Below, in pieces: positions 1 through 8,118 of a stretch of DNA of 64,000 nt. The notes under the pieces were generated by a model that worked only from the letters and a program-made list of their open reading frames with translations, was not told where the DNA came from and searched no databases. A program made the translations under genes and the position numbers. Each line of letters opens with the position of its first letter. The first letter of the stretch is position 1. Origin of the DNA: Clostridium sp. TW13 (GTDB taxonomy: Bacteria > Bacillota > Clostridia > Clostridiales > Clostridiaceae); NCBI RefSeq assembly GCF_024345225.1, contig NZ_BROD01000001.1, positions 3,794,516-3,858,515 on the forward strand, given 5' to 3'.

Positions 1-450
1 TTTATATATAGTATCATTTTCTATATTTCTACCTGTTCTATATGGTATGTTGTATAGAACAATATCCAAAGCAGTGGCCTCTGAAATCTTTAGAAAATGT
101 TCATATATTCCTCTCTGATCTGGTCTACTATAGTATGGACATACTGATAGTATTCCATCCACCTTATACTTCTCTACTATCTTTAGCTTATTTATAACTT
201 CTTTAGTATTATTTCCACCTAGACCAATAAACACTGGAAGTCGATTATTATTATATTCCATAGTTTTCTCTATTATTTCCTCATACTCATATTCAGAAAT
301 GGTTGGAATCTCTCCTGTAGTTGCTAAAGGAATAATCCCATTGATTTCTTTACCTATATAGTAATCAAGCATTCTTTTATAGGAATCAAAATCTACCTTA
401 TCATTAGCAAAAGGTGTTATAAGTGGAATGTAAATACCTTGAACTTTCAT
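1..450 (-). CDS. dapA: 4-hydroxy-tetrahydrodipicolinate synthase, N-terminal part (cut by window edge)
   Basis: Condenses pyruvate with aspartate semialdehyde in the diaminopimelate/lysine branch; cytoplasmic. Only the first 150 codons are present and the frame stays open to base 1. The family is about 290 residues, so the Schiff-base lysine lies outside. Residues line up with the E. coli numbering: Thr44-Thr45 in TTGE, Tyr106-Tyr107 in CPYYSRP, Tyr133 and Arg138 in YNIPYRTG. The ATG follows GGAGG with good spacing. Another pyruvate-dependent class I aldolase of the same fold (NanA-like or KdgA-like) cannot be fully excluded without the C-terminus, but the Tyr107/Arg138 pattern favours DapA. 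No lysine riboswitch was seen in the 165-base upstream gap. Confidence 0.85.
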   Translation of the reverse strand, partial: MKVQGIYIPLITPFANDKVDFDSYKRMLDYYIGKEINGIIPLATTGEIPTISEYEYEEIIEKTMEYNNNRLPVFIGLGGNNTKEVINKLKIVEKYKVDGILSVCPYYSRPDQRGIYEHFLKISEATALDIVLYNIPYRTGRNIENDTIYK

Positions 451-615
451 AAACTATACCTCCAAATAATAATATTACTCACATCTCTTAAACTATATTT
501 TACCACATGCATGTAACTAAAGAATACTTACTTTCTAATATTTTCCTTATGGTTATCTCGCTAGTAAAGTTTCTCAAGGTATATGATAGTATTAATATTT
601 CTTCAAACAGCATTA

Positions 616-1425
616 TTAAATATTAGTGATATTTTTTAAATCTTTAACCAAGTTACACCACTCATTATATGATTTTTCAAGCTGTTCTGGATCTGCTCCA
701 AATTTAATCACTTCAAGTAACCTCTTATAACAATCCACAGGTTTCATTTCAAAAGAATCTATATATTGTTTAGTTCTTTTTCTACTTGGATAATATGTTT
801 TATTAACTGCGTATAATGCTTGTAAATAATGATCAATGGACGCTTCAAGAACTTGATGATAAAATATAACATCTTTTCTTAGTAAAGCCCTATTAAAATC
901 TTCTTCATCATTCACCCTACTCATATGAAATTCTGCCATTTGTTTTGCTAATGATTGGGGATATATAGAAAGCTCTTCTTTTAAAGAACTCAAAAATTTA
1001 TCTTCATCATAAATAATGTTAATATTTTTTAATGTTGCACAACGACCAACTGGATAAAACCCCTCAACGCTATCTAACCTTTTCCCTTCTAAAACATCTG
1101 ATACATATTGTAAAGTTTCGTCAATGGTAAAGTACATTAGCATTGTTTCAACACCATCTATAATAAATACATCTCCTGTTCCCCAAACTCCTCCTTCACA
1201 AACATTCATAGAACACTCTTCATATAAATCACTATTCTTATCATATATAACTTTTCTCTGTTCATAACTTGGAATTTCTTGCCCAAACACAAATATATCA
1301 ATATCACTTTCACCTGCTTTAGGAATAAAGTTAATATCACCAGTTTGTCCTATTGCATTTATTAAGCTTAAACTAGAAACTTCTCCTAACAAACTTGCTA
1401 TTTTATCTTTTATACTATATCCCAT
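616..1425 (-). CDS. Nucleotidyltransferase-fold protein, function unknown
   Basis: The 269-residue protein has a polymerase-beta-type nucleotidyltransferase signature near the N-terminus: GESDIDIF at residues 39-46, giving the Asp-x-Asp metal pair D41/D43. The usual preceding Gly-Ser is replaced by a less typical stretch (GQTGDINF), so catalytic activity is uncertain. The remaining about 200 residues are mostly helical with no recognised motif. The layout resembles small-molecule nucleotidyltransferases (aminoglycoside adenylyltransferase-like) and toxin-type MNT proteins. No HEPN partner gene lies beside it. It stands alone, with 165 bases to dapA and 253 bases to the next gene. The substrate cannot be named. 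Confidence 0.6.
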   Translation of the reverse strand: MGYSIKDKIASLLGEVSSLSLINAIGQTGDINFIPKAGESDIDIFVFGQEIPSYEQRKVIYDKNSDLYEECSMNVCEGGVWGTGDVFIIDGVETMLMYFTIDETLQYVSDVLEGKRLDSVEGFYPVGRCATLKNINIIYDEDKFLSSLKEELSIYPQSLAKQMAEFHMSRVNDEEDFNRALLRKDVIFYHQVLEASIDHYLQALYAVNKTYYPSRKRTKQYIDSFEMKPVDCYKRLLEVIKFGADPEQLEKSYNEWCNLVKDLKNITNI

Positions 1426-1563
1426 ATAAAACTCCCCTTTATATAAATATTACTTAAAACAATTATAGAATTTTAAAACTACTGAATATATTACATAGCT
1501 TTAAGTATAATATTCAAAACCCCTTTATAACTTTCACTAAGTTTAGTTTTTAAATAATAAAAA

Positions 1564-1592
1564 CTGTGGTAACACTCATAATGCTACCACAG
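1564..1592 (-). terminator. Intrinsic terminator after the acetyltransferase gene
   Basis: An 8-bp stem (CTGTGGTA / TACCACAG, 1564-1571 and 1585-1592) with a 13-base loop is followed on the minus strand by a T-rich run. The plus strand also has a T-rich tail, so it could work both ways. It lies 87 bases past the stop of the upstream minus-strand gene. Confidence 0.75.
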
Positions 1593-1678
1593 CTTTTTGC
1601 TTTTCTTCAATCTCATAAACAATTATGTACCATTTATAAGAATATTTCTCAAATATTTATATAAATTAACGTTAAGTT

Positions 1679-2242
1679 TTATTTTTGTCTCTGGACTCTC
1701 CACCATACTAACTCATCAGCTTCCTTATATTTCTGAGCACCCACGTTTTGTAATACCTTGTGAGATGCTATATTAGTCTTCTCCGTATCTGCAATCACAA
1801 AAAGTGCTTTTGAATCTTTAAAAATCCATTGAGTTAATCCTCGCAATGCTTCAGTAGCATATCCTTTTCTTCTATAGTTCTCATCAATACCGTATCCAAC
1901 AATTACTTCACCATTTTCATTGGGGCATCCCTTAATCATGATAAAACCTACTATCTGCTTGTCTTCTTTATGAATTATAGCCCAATTGGTTAACCATAAG
2001 TAATTATCAACATCTAATAATACCTTCTGTAACCTTATCTTCATCGCATATTCCAGCTCTTCATCAAGAGATGTTTTTACAACTTTTAGTCCTAAGTCAC
2101 TTTGCATTTTTGAATAATCATCCACAGCTAATGCAAGTTGATGTGGATATAATGGTAATAATATTAACCTTTCTGTTGATAACCTTGAGTCTACTTCTAT
2201 TATATCTTTAGTTCCATTTTCCTTAATTAATTCACAATTCAT
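1679..2242 (-). CDS. GNAT-family N-acetyltransferase (RimJ/RimL-like)
   Basis: Predicted acetyl-CoA-dependent acetyltransferase of about 187 residues. It opens with a STERLILLPL-type strand typical of the RimJ/RimL branch. The acetyl-CoA pyrophosphate loop is visible as ENYRRKGYATEALRGL (the Q/R-x-x-G-x-A motif), followed by the ASHKVLQNVGAQ segment usual for GNAT motif B. The substrate cannot be deduced. The ATG at 2242 was chosen because GGAGG sits about 10 bases upstream; a GTG two codons earlier is too close to that site. It is a single-gene unit closed by the hairpin at 1564-1592. Confidence 0.8.
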   Translation of the reverse strand: MNCELIKENGTKDIIEVDSRLSTERLILLPLYPHQLALAVDDYSKMQSDLGLKVVKTSLDEELEYAMKIRLQKVLLDVDNYLWLTNWAIIHKEDKQIVGFIMIKGCPNENGEVIVGYGIDENYRRKGYATEALRGLTQWIFKDSKALFVIADTEKTNIASHKVLQNVGAQKYKEADELVWWRVQRQK

Positions 2243-2365
2243 TATCACTATGCCTCCATAAAATCAAAACTTGGGCATAAAAAATACCCTGAAATAGTTT
2301 TTTACTACTCCAGTTGAATCAATCTATCGGTACATTATGAAACATAACTATAATTTTTATCTTAG

Positions 2366-2443
2366 TTATAAATCTAAACTGCATTCGATGATCATATCAG
2401 GAGTAGTTATAAATTTAAAGCCTAAACTAATCATCTTTCTCAT
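2366..2443 (-). pseudogene. Short ORF with strong RBS, possible 5' remnant of a decayed gene
   Basis: An ATG preceded by GGAGAG at correct spacing opens a 25-codon frame (begins MRKMISLGFKFI) that ends at TAA. It lies in a 524-base stretch without a normal gene, together with a second open fragment at 2565-2711 on the same strand. A good translation start followed by a very short frame suggests the beginning of a gene whose body is lost, or a genuine small peptide. The family was not recognised. Confidence 0.3.
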
Positions 2444-2537
2444 TGGCAGTCTCTCCTTTCAAAACTTTATACATAAATTGTATCATAGTAATCTAAAAAA
2501 TCATATTTAAATTAACTACTTTGATATTAAATATCCT

Positions 2538-2574
2538 CAAAAAGTAAGTAACCCTTCTGCTTACTTACTTTTTG
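2538..2574. repeat. Perfect 13-bp inverted repeat (hairpin)
   Basis: CAAAAAGTAAGTA (2538-2550) pairs with TACTTACTTTTTG (2562-2574) around an 11-base loop. There is no T-tract after the stem on either strand, so it is not a standard terminator. It overlaps the 3' end of the open fragment at 2565-2711. Confidence 0.5.
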
Positions 2575-2711
2575 AAGTTTGTGCTTAATCTATATACTTG
2601 CATAAGGTCACTTACAAGCACCCCATCAATTGTCATGCCTTCTGTATTACAATTACAAATTGAAACATTTTGTAAGTTTGAATCTATAATGTTACTATCA
2701 TTGAATAACTT
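2565..2711 (-). pseudogene. C-terminal gene remnant
   Basis: A 49-codon open frame (48 sense codons plus TAA) with no start codon or RBS at its upstream end, closed upstream by TAG. The translation looks like real protein rather than noise, ending in a segment with EGMTIDGVLVSDLMQVY. The alternating hydrophobic strand and small-residue pattern suggests the tail of a beta-rich small protein. It is separated from the start-like fragment at 2366-2443, which lies downstream of it, so the two are not one simple frameshifted gene. Confidence 0.35.
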
Positions 2712-2732
2712 CTACTTTCCTTCTACTTAATT

Positions 2733-2762
2733 TTAAAAAAAGATGGTGCTTTTGCACCATCT
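2733..2762 (-). terminator. Intrinsic terminator after the stress-protein-like gene
   Basis: AGATGGTGC (2741-2749) pairs perfectly with GCACCATCT (2754-2762) over a four-base loop, and the minus strand continues into six T residues. It begins 11 bases past the stop of the gene at 2773-3210. Confidence 0.85.
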
Positions 2763-2772
2763 CCTCAGTAAT

Positions 2773-3210
2773 TTATTCTTTTATGTTACTTAGTATTAGA
2801 GCTTCTTCATTTATATTATCAAGCCCCTTAGGTATTCTAGCATTAGGGTCGTCAGTAGTCCCGCCCATATCTTTTATTACTTGTTTTGCATTCTCTATAT
2901 TTCCATCATTGACTTCAACTACTACCTTGCAATTAATATTAGCTATTTCTTCAAAACCACCCATGCCACTAACCATTGGACTAGCTGCTGCTAATGGAGA
3001 ATTTACACTCTCTCCTCTATTGTTCCCTTCTCCTAAAACTGCTTCTGACAAAGTTGATATCTCTTCTGTTCCTAAACGACCTCTTTCTGAATAAGCATTG
3101 TTATTGTGCTCATTTATATCTACAAAAGCCCCTGTAAAACCTGCACTCTTAAGCTTATCAACAGTTCCATTTGCTGATTTTATATCACTGAAAAATCCTT
3201 CTATTTTCAT
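2773..3210 (-). CDS. General stress protein 17M/YflT-like domain protein
   Basis: The 145-residue protein starts MKIEGFFSDIKSANGTVDKL, matching the layout of YflT/GSP17M-like proteins: a beta strand, then a helix that begins after a short acidic turn. The middle (residues about 45-85) is Gly/Ser/Asn-rich and probably flexible. The C-terminal part again has a beta strand (CKVVVEVND) followed by a helix and GGTTDDPNARIP. Homologues are general-stress proteins or spore-associated, but the molecular role is unknown. It is a single-gene unit with its own terminator at 2733-2762. Confidence 0.6.
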   Translation of the reverse strand: MKIEGFFSDIKSANGTVDKLKSAGFTGAFVDINEHNNNAYSERGRLGTEEISTLSEAVLGEGNNRGESVNSPLAAASPMVSGMGGFEEIANINCKVVVEVNDGNIENAKQVIKDMGGTTDDPNARIPKGLDNINEEALILSNIKE

Positions 3211-3300
3211 AAAACCACTTCCTCTTTAACAAAATTAACTACAAAATGCTCTTGTATTTGTATCAATTTTATTATTCCAAAGTGATTTAAAATTATCCTT

Positions 3301-3744
3301 TTAATTATTAATTCTACTTTTCAAATCTTCTAAAATAGGCACATTTGTTGGAATGATTTCTGTTGGTATATTATTTATATTAAAAAATTTAAGTTCTTTA
3401 CTCTCTACTTCATCTGCCTTCATAATCCCATGAAAACTATTTGAAATAAATACAGTATTAATAATATATACTTCATTACCATCAGGATAAATCCAGTGTT
3501 GTTTCTCCCCTGAATAAATATTAAATAGTTGTAAATCATCAACTATTAATGCTGTTTCTTCATAAACTTCTCTTTTGGCAGCATCTTGTAATGATTCTCC
3601 TACATTAACACAACCACCAGGAATTCCCCATGAATTACTATCTGTTCTAAGTTGTAATAACACTTTACCATCTTTATCTATCAGTAATACTCCTGCACCA
3701 TTAATATTCACAGGTTTCTTGCAAGTTGTACTTTTTGAATTCAT
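3301..3744 (-). CDS. NUDIX hydrolase
   Basis: Hydrolyses nucleoside-diphosphate-linked compounds; the exact substrate is not deducible. The complete Nudix box is present: G44-x5-E50-x7-R58-E59-x-x-E62-E63-T64, in the context GGCVNVGES ... REVYEET. The 147-residue length is normal for a one-domain member. It follows a GGGGAGA ribosome site and sits 56 bases before the HAD phosphatase start on the same strand, so the two may be cotranscribed. Confidence 0.88.
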   Translation of the reverse strand: MNSKSTTCKKPVNINGAGVLLIDKDGKVLLQLRTDSNSWGIPGGCVNVGESLQDAAKREVYEETALIVDDLQLFNIYSGEKQHWIYPDGNEVYIINTVFISNSFHGIMKADEVESKELKFFNINNIPTEIIPTNVPILEDLKSRINN

Positions 3745-3800
3745 AATATTCTCCCCCTAATATCCATAAAAACTACTAATTATTAACCAATAAAAATATA

Positions 3801-4457
3801 CTATCCTAATAGAACTTGCTCCACATCTGAAACCGTCTCAACAATAAAGTCTGCACCAGCCTTTTCAAACTCACTTCTATCTCCATAGCCATACAAAACA
3901 CCAATACATTTTAAACCTACCTCTTTAGCACCAATAATATCATGCTCTCTATCTCCAACCATTATAGTTTTTGATAAATCCTCAATATTGCAACTTTCTA
4001 AAGCATATTTAATAACCTCAGCCTTTTTAACTCTTGTCCCATCAAGATTGCTACCTGCAATGTATGAAAAATATTCTGCAATATTAAAATGTTCTAAGAT
4101 TTGTTTTGCAAATACTTCCGCCTTAGATGTTGCTACAATAAGTTTCTTGTTGTTAACTTTTAATTCCTTAAGCAATTTTTCAATCCCATCATAAACTAGA
4201 TTTTCAAACATACCCTTTTCTCTAAAATACTCACGATAATACTTTATAGCTGTATTTGCTTCTTCTTTTGAAAAATCATAATACATCTCAAAAGAATCTG
4301 TTAAGGGAGGACCAACAAATTTATATAGTTCATTTTTATCCTTAACCTCAATACCACACTTTTGTAAAGCATACTCCACAGAATTTATTATTCCAACCCC
4401 TGAATCAGTCAGGGTTCCATCTAAATCAAATAAAATATATTCATATGCCATATTCAT
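3801..4457 (-). CDS. HAD-family hydrolase, phosphoglycolate phosphatase-like
   Basis: HAD-superfamily phosphatase of 218 residues. Motif I is DLDGTLTDS with nucleophile D11 and acid D13; motif II/III is carried by VATSKAEVFAKQ; motif IV is MVGDREHDIIGAKEVG. The cap is the small helical C1 type of the Gph/PpaX group. Likely substrates are small phosphomonoesters such as 2-phosphoglycolate or pyrophosphate. The ATG has GGAG upstream. It ends 56 bases ahead of the NUDIX gene, which it may share a transcript with. Confidence 0.82.
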   Translation of the reverse strand: MNMAYEYILFDLDGTLTDSGVGIINSVEYALQKCGIEVKDKNELYKFVGPPLTDSFEMYYDFSKEEANTAIKYYREYFREKGMFENLVYDGIEKLLKELKVNNKKLIVATSKAEVFAKQILEHFNIAEYFSYIAGSNLDGTRVKKAEVIKYALESCNIEDLSKTIMVGDREHDIIGAKEVGLKCIGVLYGYGDRSEFEKAGADFIVETVSDVEQVLLG

Positions 4458-4485
4458 TATTCTCCTATATTAATTATCTTTAATC

Positions 4486-5319
4486 TTAAATCTCTATCAT
4501 TGCACCTGCTTCAATTTCAACAAGCTTCTCTGAATATTGGAACCAAATCTTTCTGCTAGATGGATTCTTTACACATTTACCATCCGCACTAAATATTAAT
4601 CTGTTATAAGCATCAATATAATCATATATCTCTATGTTTGTTGCATACCAAATATCATCTCTATTTCCTACGTACTTAGCAAAATCCTCAATTAAATTCC
4701 AGTTATTGTTTTCCTCAAATTCATAACTATGTCCCCATAAATAAAATAGATATGGTGTCCATTCTATCTTGTCCTCAACAAACCTTTTTGCTAAGTTCTG
4801 AAGTTCAGGTGAATTATGATGGCAGGTTGCTGCTAATCTAAGCCAATCCCTAGGAATTCTAAAATCATTTGTTGATACTACTGTTCTTGAATATACTATG
4901 CCACAAAGTTTAAGTGCTTCAACAACTTCATCACTCATAGTACCATATGGATATGCTGCTCCACGAACCATAGTTCCAAACTGCTTTTCAAGGTTCTCCC
5001 TATCTTCCAATATTTCTTTAATGGCCACATGTGTAGGTAATTGATCCAGAAACGCATGCGTTAAAGCATGTACTGCAACTTCATGTCCTGAATTCTTATA
5101 TAGTTCTGTAACTTGCTTTTCAGTCATTCTACGATGAATGTGTCCTTCTGGATAGACTGTCCCTTCATCAGCATATGCTCCACTATTTAAATTGAAAGTA
5201 CCCTTTAAACCATACTTATTCATAATATCTATAAGCTTTATATCCTGTTCCACTCCATCATCATAGCTTAATGTAAGTGCCTTTGCTCGTCCCTCTGGAA
5301 ATCTCATAAAAATATTCAT
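4486..5319 (-). CDS. Polysaccharide deacetylase (NodB) family protein
   Basis: Predicted metal-dependent carbohydrate-esterase-4-like deacetylase of 277 residues. The first motif is TLSYDDGVEQD (catalytic Asp and metal Asp at D20/D21), and the metal-binding histidines appear as H84-x3-H88 in HALTHAFL. A later motif is RGAAYPYGT. There is no signal peptide or membrane anchor, so unlike peptidoglycan deacetylases it probably acts in the cytoplasm on an internal substrate. It lies 28 bases upstream of the HAD phosphatase gene and is probably in the same operon. Confidence 0.8.
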   Translation of the reverse strand: MNIFMRFPEGRAKALTLSYDDGVEQDIKLIDIMNKYGLKGTFNLNSGAYADEGTVYPEGHIHRRMTEKQVTELYKNSGHEVAVHALTHAFLDQLPTHVAIKEILEDRENLEKQFGTMVRGAAYPYGTMSDEVVEALKLCGIVYSRTVVSTNDFRIPRDWLRLAATCHHNSPELQNLAKRFVEDKIEWTPYLFYLWGHSYEFEENNNWNLIEDFAKYVGNRDDIWYATNIEIYDYIDAYNRLIFSADGKCVKNPSSRKIWFQYSEKLVEIEAGAMIEI

Positions 5320-5564
5320 AATGCTTCTCTCCTTTTATACCTTGTATTTTATCTTAAATTAAATGTACCATTTTGAATCTTCTTAACCAATTTATCTAGT
5401 CTCTTTTTGGATACTAAATAAATTTATTTTACCTCTATTTACATAATATTTCTAGAATTCCGCAAAAAAATATCACACTATTCAATTTTCAAAGACCATT
5501 TCTATATCTTACTTGGTCAAATCTACAATTTGCTTATTTTAGTTTTGTAATATAAAAGACTATT

Positions 5565-5590
5565 TACACTTTAATTATCAATAAAGTGTA
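5565..5590. promoter_or_regulatory. Inverted repeat upstream of the small secreted protein gene
   Basis: TACACTTTA (5565-5573) and TAAAGTGTA (5582-5590) form a perfect 9-bp inverted repeat with an 8-base spacer, 46 bases before the start codon at 5636. Position and symmetry suggest an operator or a 5' UTR hairpin. No regulator gene is adjacent. Confidence 0.45.
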
Positions 5591-5635
5591 TATTGTAATT
5601 TGAAAAACAAAATACTAATAAAATGGAGGTGCTAT

Positions 5636-5971
5636 ATGAAAATAAAAAAACTTTTAGTATTTTTTCTAATATCTATTTTTATATTTCCTAAAATTCCACA
5701 AGTACAAGCACAACCACAACCACTCCCTATTGCCACTACTTATAAGCAAGGTATCTATAATGCCACCACATATACCGGACAATATATTACAGCTAAACTG
5801 ATAACTCCTGATAAGCCTCTTACTGTAACGGTAATTGATTGTAGTGGTACTCTAAAAACATTTTTAAGGTTTAAGAAGACAAATGAACTAGTAAAACTCG
5901 GCCCTATTCAAGAAGGAGATATTATAGTAATGGTTGGTACTGGGGAAATATCCTTTTCTCCACTACAATAG
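5636..5971 (+). CDS. Small secreted protein, function unknown
   Basis: A 111-residue protein with a Sec signal peptide: a Lys-rich start MKIKK, a hydrophobic core of about 16 residues, then PQVQAQPQP where cleavage after VQA is likely. The mature part is about 85 residues, beta-rich, with one Cys (VIDCSGTLKTF). The ATG at 5636 is preferred over a frame opening 36 bases earlier because GGAGGT lies five bases upstream of it. No family was recognised. It stands alone between a possible operator and a terminator. Confidence 0.65.
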   Translation: MKIKKLLVFFLISIFIFPKIPQVQAQPQPLPIATTYKQGIYNATTYTGQYITAKLITPDKPLTVTVIDCSGTLKTFLRFKKTNELVKLGPIQEGDIIVMVGTGEISFSPLQ

Positions 5972-5978
5972 TTTACTT

Positions 5979-6020
5979 ATATAGTGTTTAGAATTTAACT
6001 AAACACTATATTTACTATTT
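5979..6020 (+). terminator. Intrinsic terminator after the small secreted protein gene
   Basis: ATATAGTGTTTAG (5979-5991) pairs perfectly with CTAAACACTATAT (5999-6011) over a 7-base loop, and the plus strand then runs TTACTATTTTT. Confidence 0.85.
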
Positions 6021-6042
6021 TTCATCCCATCAAAAAAGAAAA

Positions 6043-6495
6043 CTACTTTATATATTCAGTAACCAAATCTGTGAAAAGCACTCCATCTAAATGATCTATC
6101 TCATGGCAAAAGCATTTTGCTAAATCGCCTGCTCCTGTCAATGTAATTTCTTCACCATTTTCATTTAATGCTTGTATTGTTACTTTAGCAGGTCTTGTTA
6201 ATTTACCCCAAATGCCTGGTGCACTCAAACAGCCTTCTATCACTTCTTGACTTCCTTCCTCACTAATTATTTTAGGATTTACTAACTTTATTAGTCCCTG
6301 TCCCATATCAATTACAACTAATCTTTTCAATATACCAACTTGTGGTGCTGCTAATCCTGCACCATTTTCAGTATTATACATAGTATCTGCCATATCATTT
6401 AGTATCTGCCTTATTCTATCGTCAACCACTTCAACAACTCTACTCTTTTTTCTCAATATTTCATCATCAGAAAATCTAAGCTGTCTCAATGCCAT
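6043..6495 (-). CDS. def: Peptide deformylase
   Basis: Removes the formyl group from nascent N-terminal methionine. All three family motifs are present: GAGLAAPQVG at 45-54, EGCLS at 87-91 (metal ligand C89), and HEIDH at 131-135 (metal-binding His pair and catalytic Glu). The 150-residue length is typical. It is a single gene here, not beside fmt or priA as in many Firmicutes, so it may be a second, stand-alone deformylase copy. Confidence 0.95.
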   Translation of the reverse strand: MALRQLRFSDDEILRKKSRVVEVVDDRIRQILNDMADTMYNTENGAGLAAPQVGILKRLVVIDMGQGLIKLVNPKIISEEGSQEVIEGCLSAPGIWGKLTRPAKVTIQALNENGEEITLTGAGDLAKCFCHEIDHLDGVLFTDLVTEYIK

Positions 6496-6634
6496 TTAAA
6501 TCACTCCCCCTACTTTGTTGTGCTCTTGATTTTCTTTCACTTTCTTAAAAAAGAAAAATCTCCTCAATAGAACACTGGAATACGTTTGAAATTTAAAATA
6601 TTACTGTTGTTCTCTCCAAACCATATTAAATATA

Positions 6635-7600
6635 TTAACTAACCTTGAACTTCTTACTAAAACTCTTTTTTAACTCTAAAAGAGTCTCCATGTCATTTAA
6701 AAACTGAAAAAGCATTGCTCTGTTTTCAAATTCTTCTCTTGTTTTAGGTAGTTCTTGCTTTTTAAATATATTTACAATTTCATTTAACTCCCGCAAGAGC
6801 TCTTCTGCAGTATTATATTCACCAAAATCTAATGCTACCTTTTCTGTAAATGCTGCAACTATCTCTGTCTGCTCAAAAGTCATGTAAAATTTAATAAAAT
6901 GACTTCTCATATATTTTAATATCTCATATTGTAAAGTCCTCATCTCCATATATTGAACATAATATTTCGTATCATTAATAATATAATTGTTCAAATGCCT
7001 ATATGCACTCTCATTGCCTTGCTTCAATTTAACTTCTAATTCATTAAATAAAGCTTCTTCTTCCACATTAACTGATTGCTTTCTCAAACTTTGTGCCATC
7101 TGAAATAAAATGCTTCTCATATGTTCCTCAATATCTTGTTGAGTTTCTTTAATCTCATTTTCTATTTTAGGCATGTATATATTTAATAGTATAGCAATCC
7201 CTGCACCAACTGCCATAAGCAAAAACTCATTTCTTACCCAAAACAAAGATATTGACTTCTCTGCTAATAAATGCGTTACCAAAACAGAACTTACTACAAT
7301 TCCATCTGTAATTTTCAAAAATACAGTAATAGGAATAAAAATCACTAAATACAGCCCAAAAGTAATTGGATTATAGCCCAGTATAAAAAATAATATACTC
7401 GCAATTAATAAGGCTAACGCTGTAGATTCAATTCTCTGCAAAGCTAACTTTATAGAAGTCTTTTTAGTGTTTTGAACACTTAGAATTGTTATAATTCCTG
7501 CTGCTACTGCATACTTTAATCCCATACCTTGAGCAATAATTATGGCAAGTGATGCTCCTACTGCTGTTTTTAATATTCTAAATCCAATTAAATTCTTCAT
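6635..7600 (-). CDS. Aromatic acid exporter family membrane protein (ArAE/DUF939)
   Basis: 321 residues. The first about 145 form a half-set of short membrane helices (such as AVGASLAIIIAQGMGL, GIITILSV, LALLIASILFFILGY), followed by a cytoplasmic helical region of about 170 residues. This is the architecture of the ArAE_1 family (YgaE/YqjA-like): an N-terminal FUSC-like membrane domain plus a coiled C-terminal domain. Homologues are proposed exporters of aromatic acids, but substrates are rarely proven. It is a single gene, divergent from the hydrolase at 8119. Confidence 0.75.
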   Translation of the reverse strand: MKNLIGFRILKTAVGASLAIIIAQGMGLKYAVAAGIITILSVQNTKKTSIKLALQRIESTALALLIASILFFILGYNPITFGLYLVIFIPITVFLKITDGIVVSSVLVTHLLAEKSISLFWVRNEFLLMAVGAGIAILLNIYMPKIENEIKETQQDIEEHMRSILFQMAQSLRKQSVNVEEEALFNELEVKLKQGNESAYRHLNNYIINDTKYYVQYMEMRTLQYEILKYMRSHFIKFYMTFEQTEIVAAFTEKVALDFGEYNTAEELLRELNEIVNIFKKQELPKTREEFENRAMLFQFLNDMETLLELKKSFSKKFKVS

Positions 7601-7749
7601 TCAATCACCTATCCCTATTCTCCAATTGCTTGAAATCCAAGATTATTAATATTTTTTCAAGCACTATCCGTAATCAATTCATAACTCTCATTCACTTAAT
7701 GTTTTTCACAATTATAAGATATTACAATCCTACAATCAACAAATATATA

Positions 7750-8001
7750 CATCAAGTGAAACTTGATTCAGGTGGGGTTTGATCCCAATCTGAATCTTAG
7801 TTGAACTTATCCAGGAGCGTGCAGCCGTTATCTCCAACTTAAGCAGAAAACCTAAATCTATGATTTAGTGTGAATCGGTTAAGCAGACATCTCAAATCTA
7901 TGATTTGATGATGGTCGCTTACTCTGTGAGTACTCATCTGACTTTAGGAAGAGGAGTTTCATATACGGTTGGAGTGTTACGGATGCTAGCTATCGGATAA
8001 A
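7750..8001 (+). mobile_element. Structured repeated element, long copy (probable non-autonomous IS or ncRNA)
   Basis: This fills most of a 518-base gap with no gene. The first 83 bases and the last 11 match, in inverted orientation, the 89-bp copy at 54447-54535. Shared features in order: a 7-bp hairpin with 3-base loop (ATCAAGT-GAA-ACTTGAT); a second hairpin GATTCAG...CTGAATC whose inner bases differ between copies; and a closing pair TTATCC...GGATAA around AGGAGCGTGCAGCCG. This copy has 162 extra bases (7833-7994) holding two hairpins with the same core, CTAAATC-TAT-GATTTAG and TCAAATC-TAT-GATTTGA, each preceded by TTAAGCAGA. No ORF lies inside. A subterminal hairpin plus RNA-like end, with no transposase, suggests an IS200/IS605 or IStron derivative; a free-standing structured RNA is the alternative. 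Confidence 0.5.
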
Positions 8002-8118
8002 AATTAAACCTATATATTATATACAATTTACAAATTATTTAAATATGAATTAGTACTAACCCACTGACAGGATAAATATTATATTACTATGGTTTTTTAA
8101 TTTAAGGAGGATATTGTA

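Noticed and set aside
451-615. Lysine riboswitch before dapA
   Set aside because: The gap is only 165 bases and shows none of the conserved L-box segments.
616-1425. MNT/HEPN toxin-antitoxin pair
   Set aside because: The nucleotidyltransferase-like protein has no HEPN neighbour and is longer than typical MNT antitoxins.
7750-8001. Known riboswitch or T-box upstream of the alpha/beta hydrolase
   Set aside because: None of the conserved cores (T-box GGTGG loop, B12 box, purine, SAM, lysine) is present, and the sequence recurs beside an unrelated gene.
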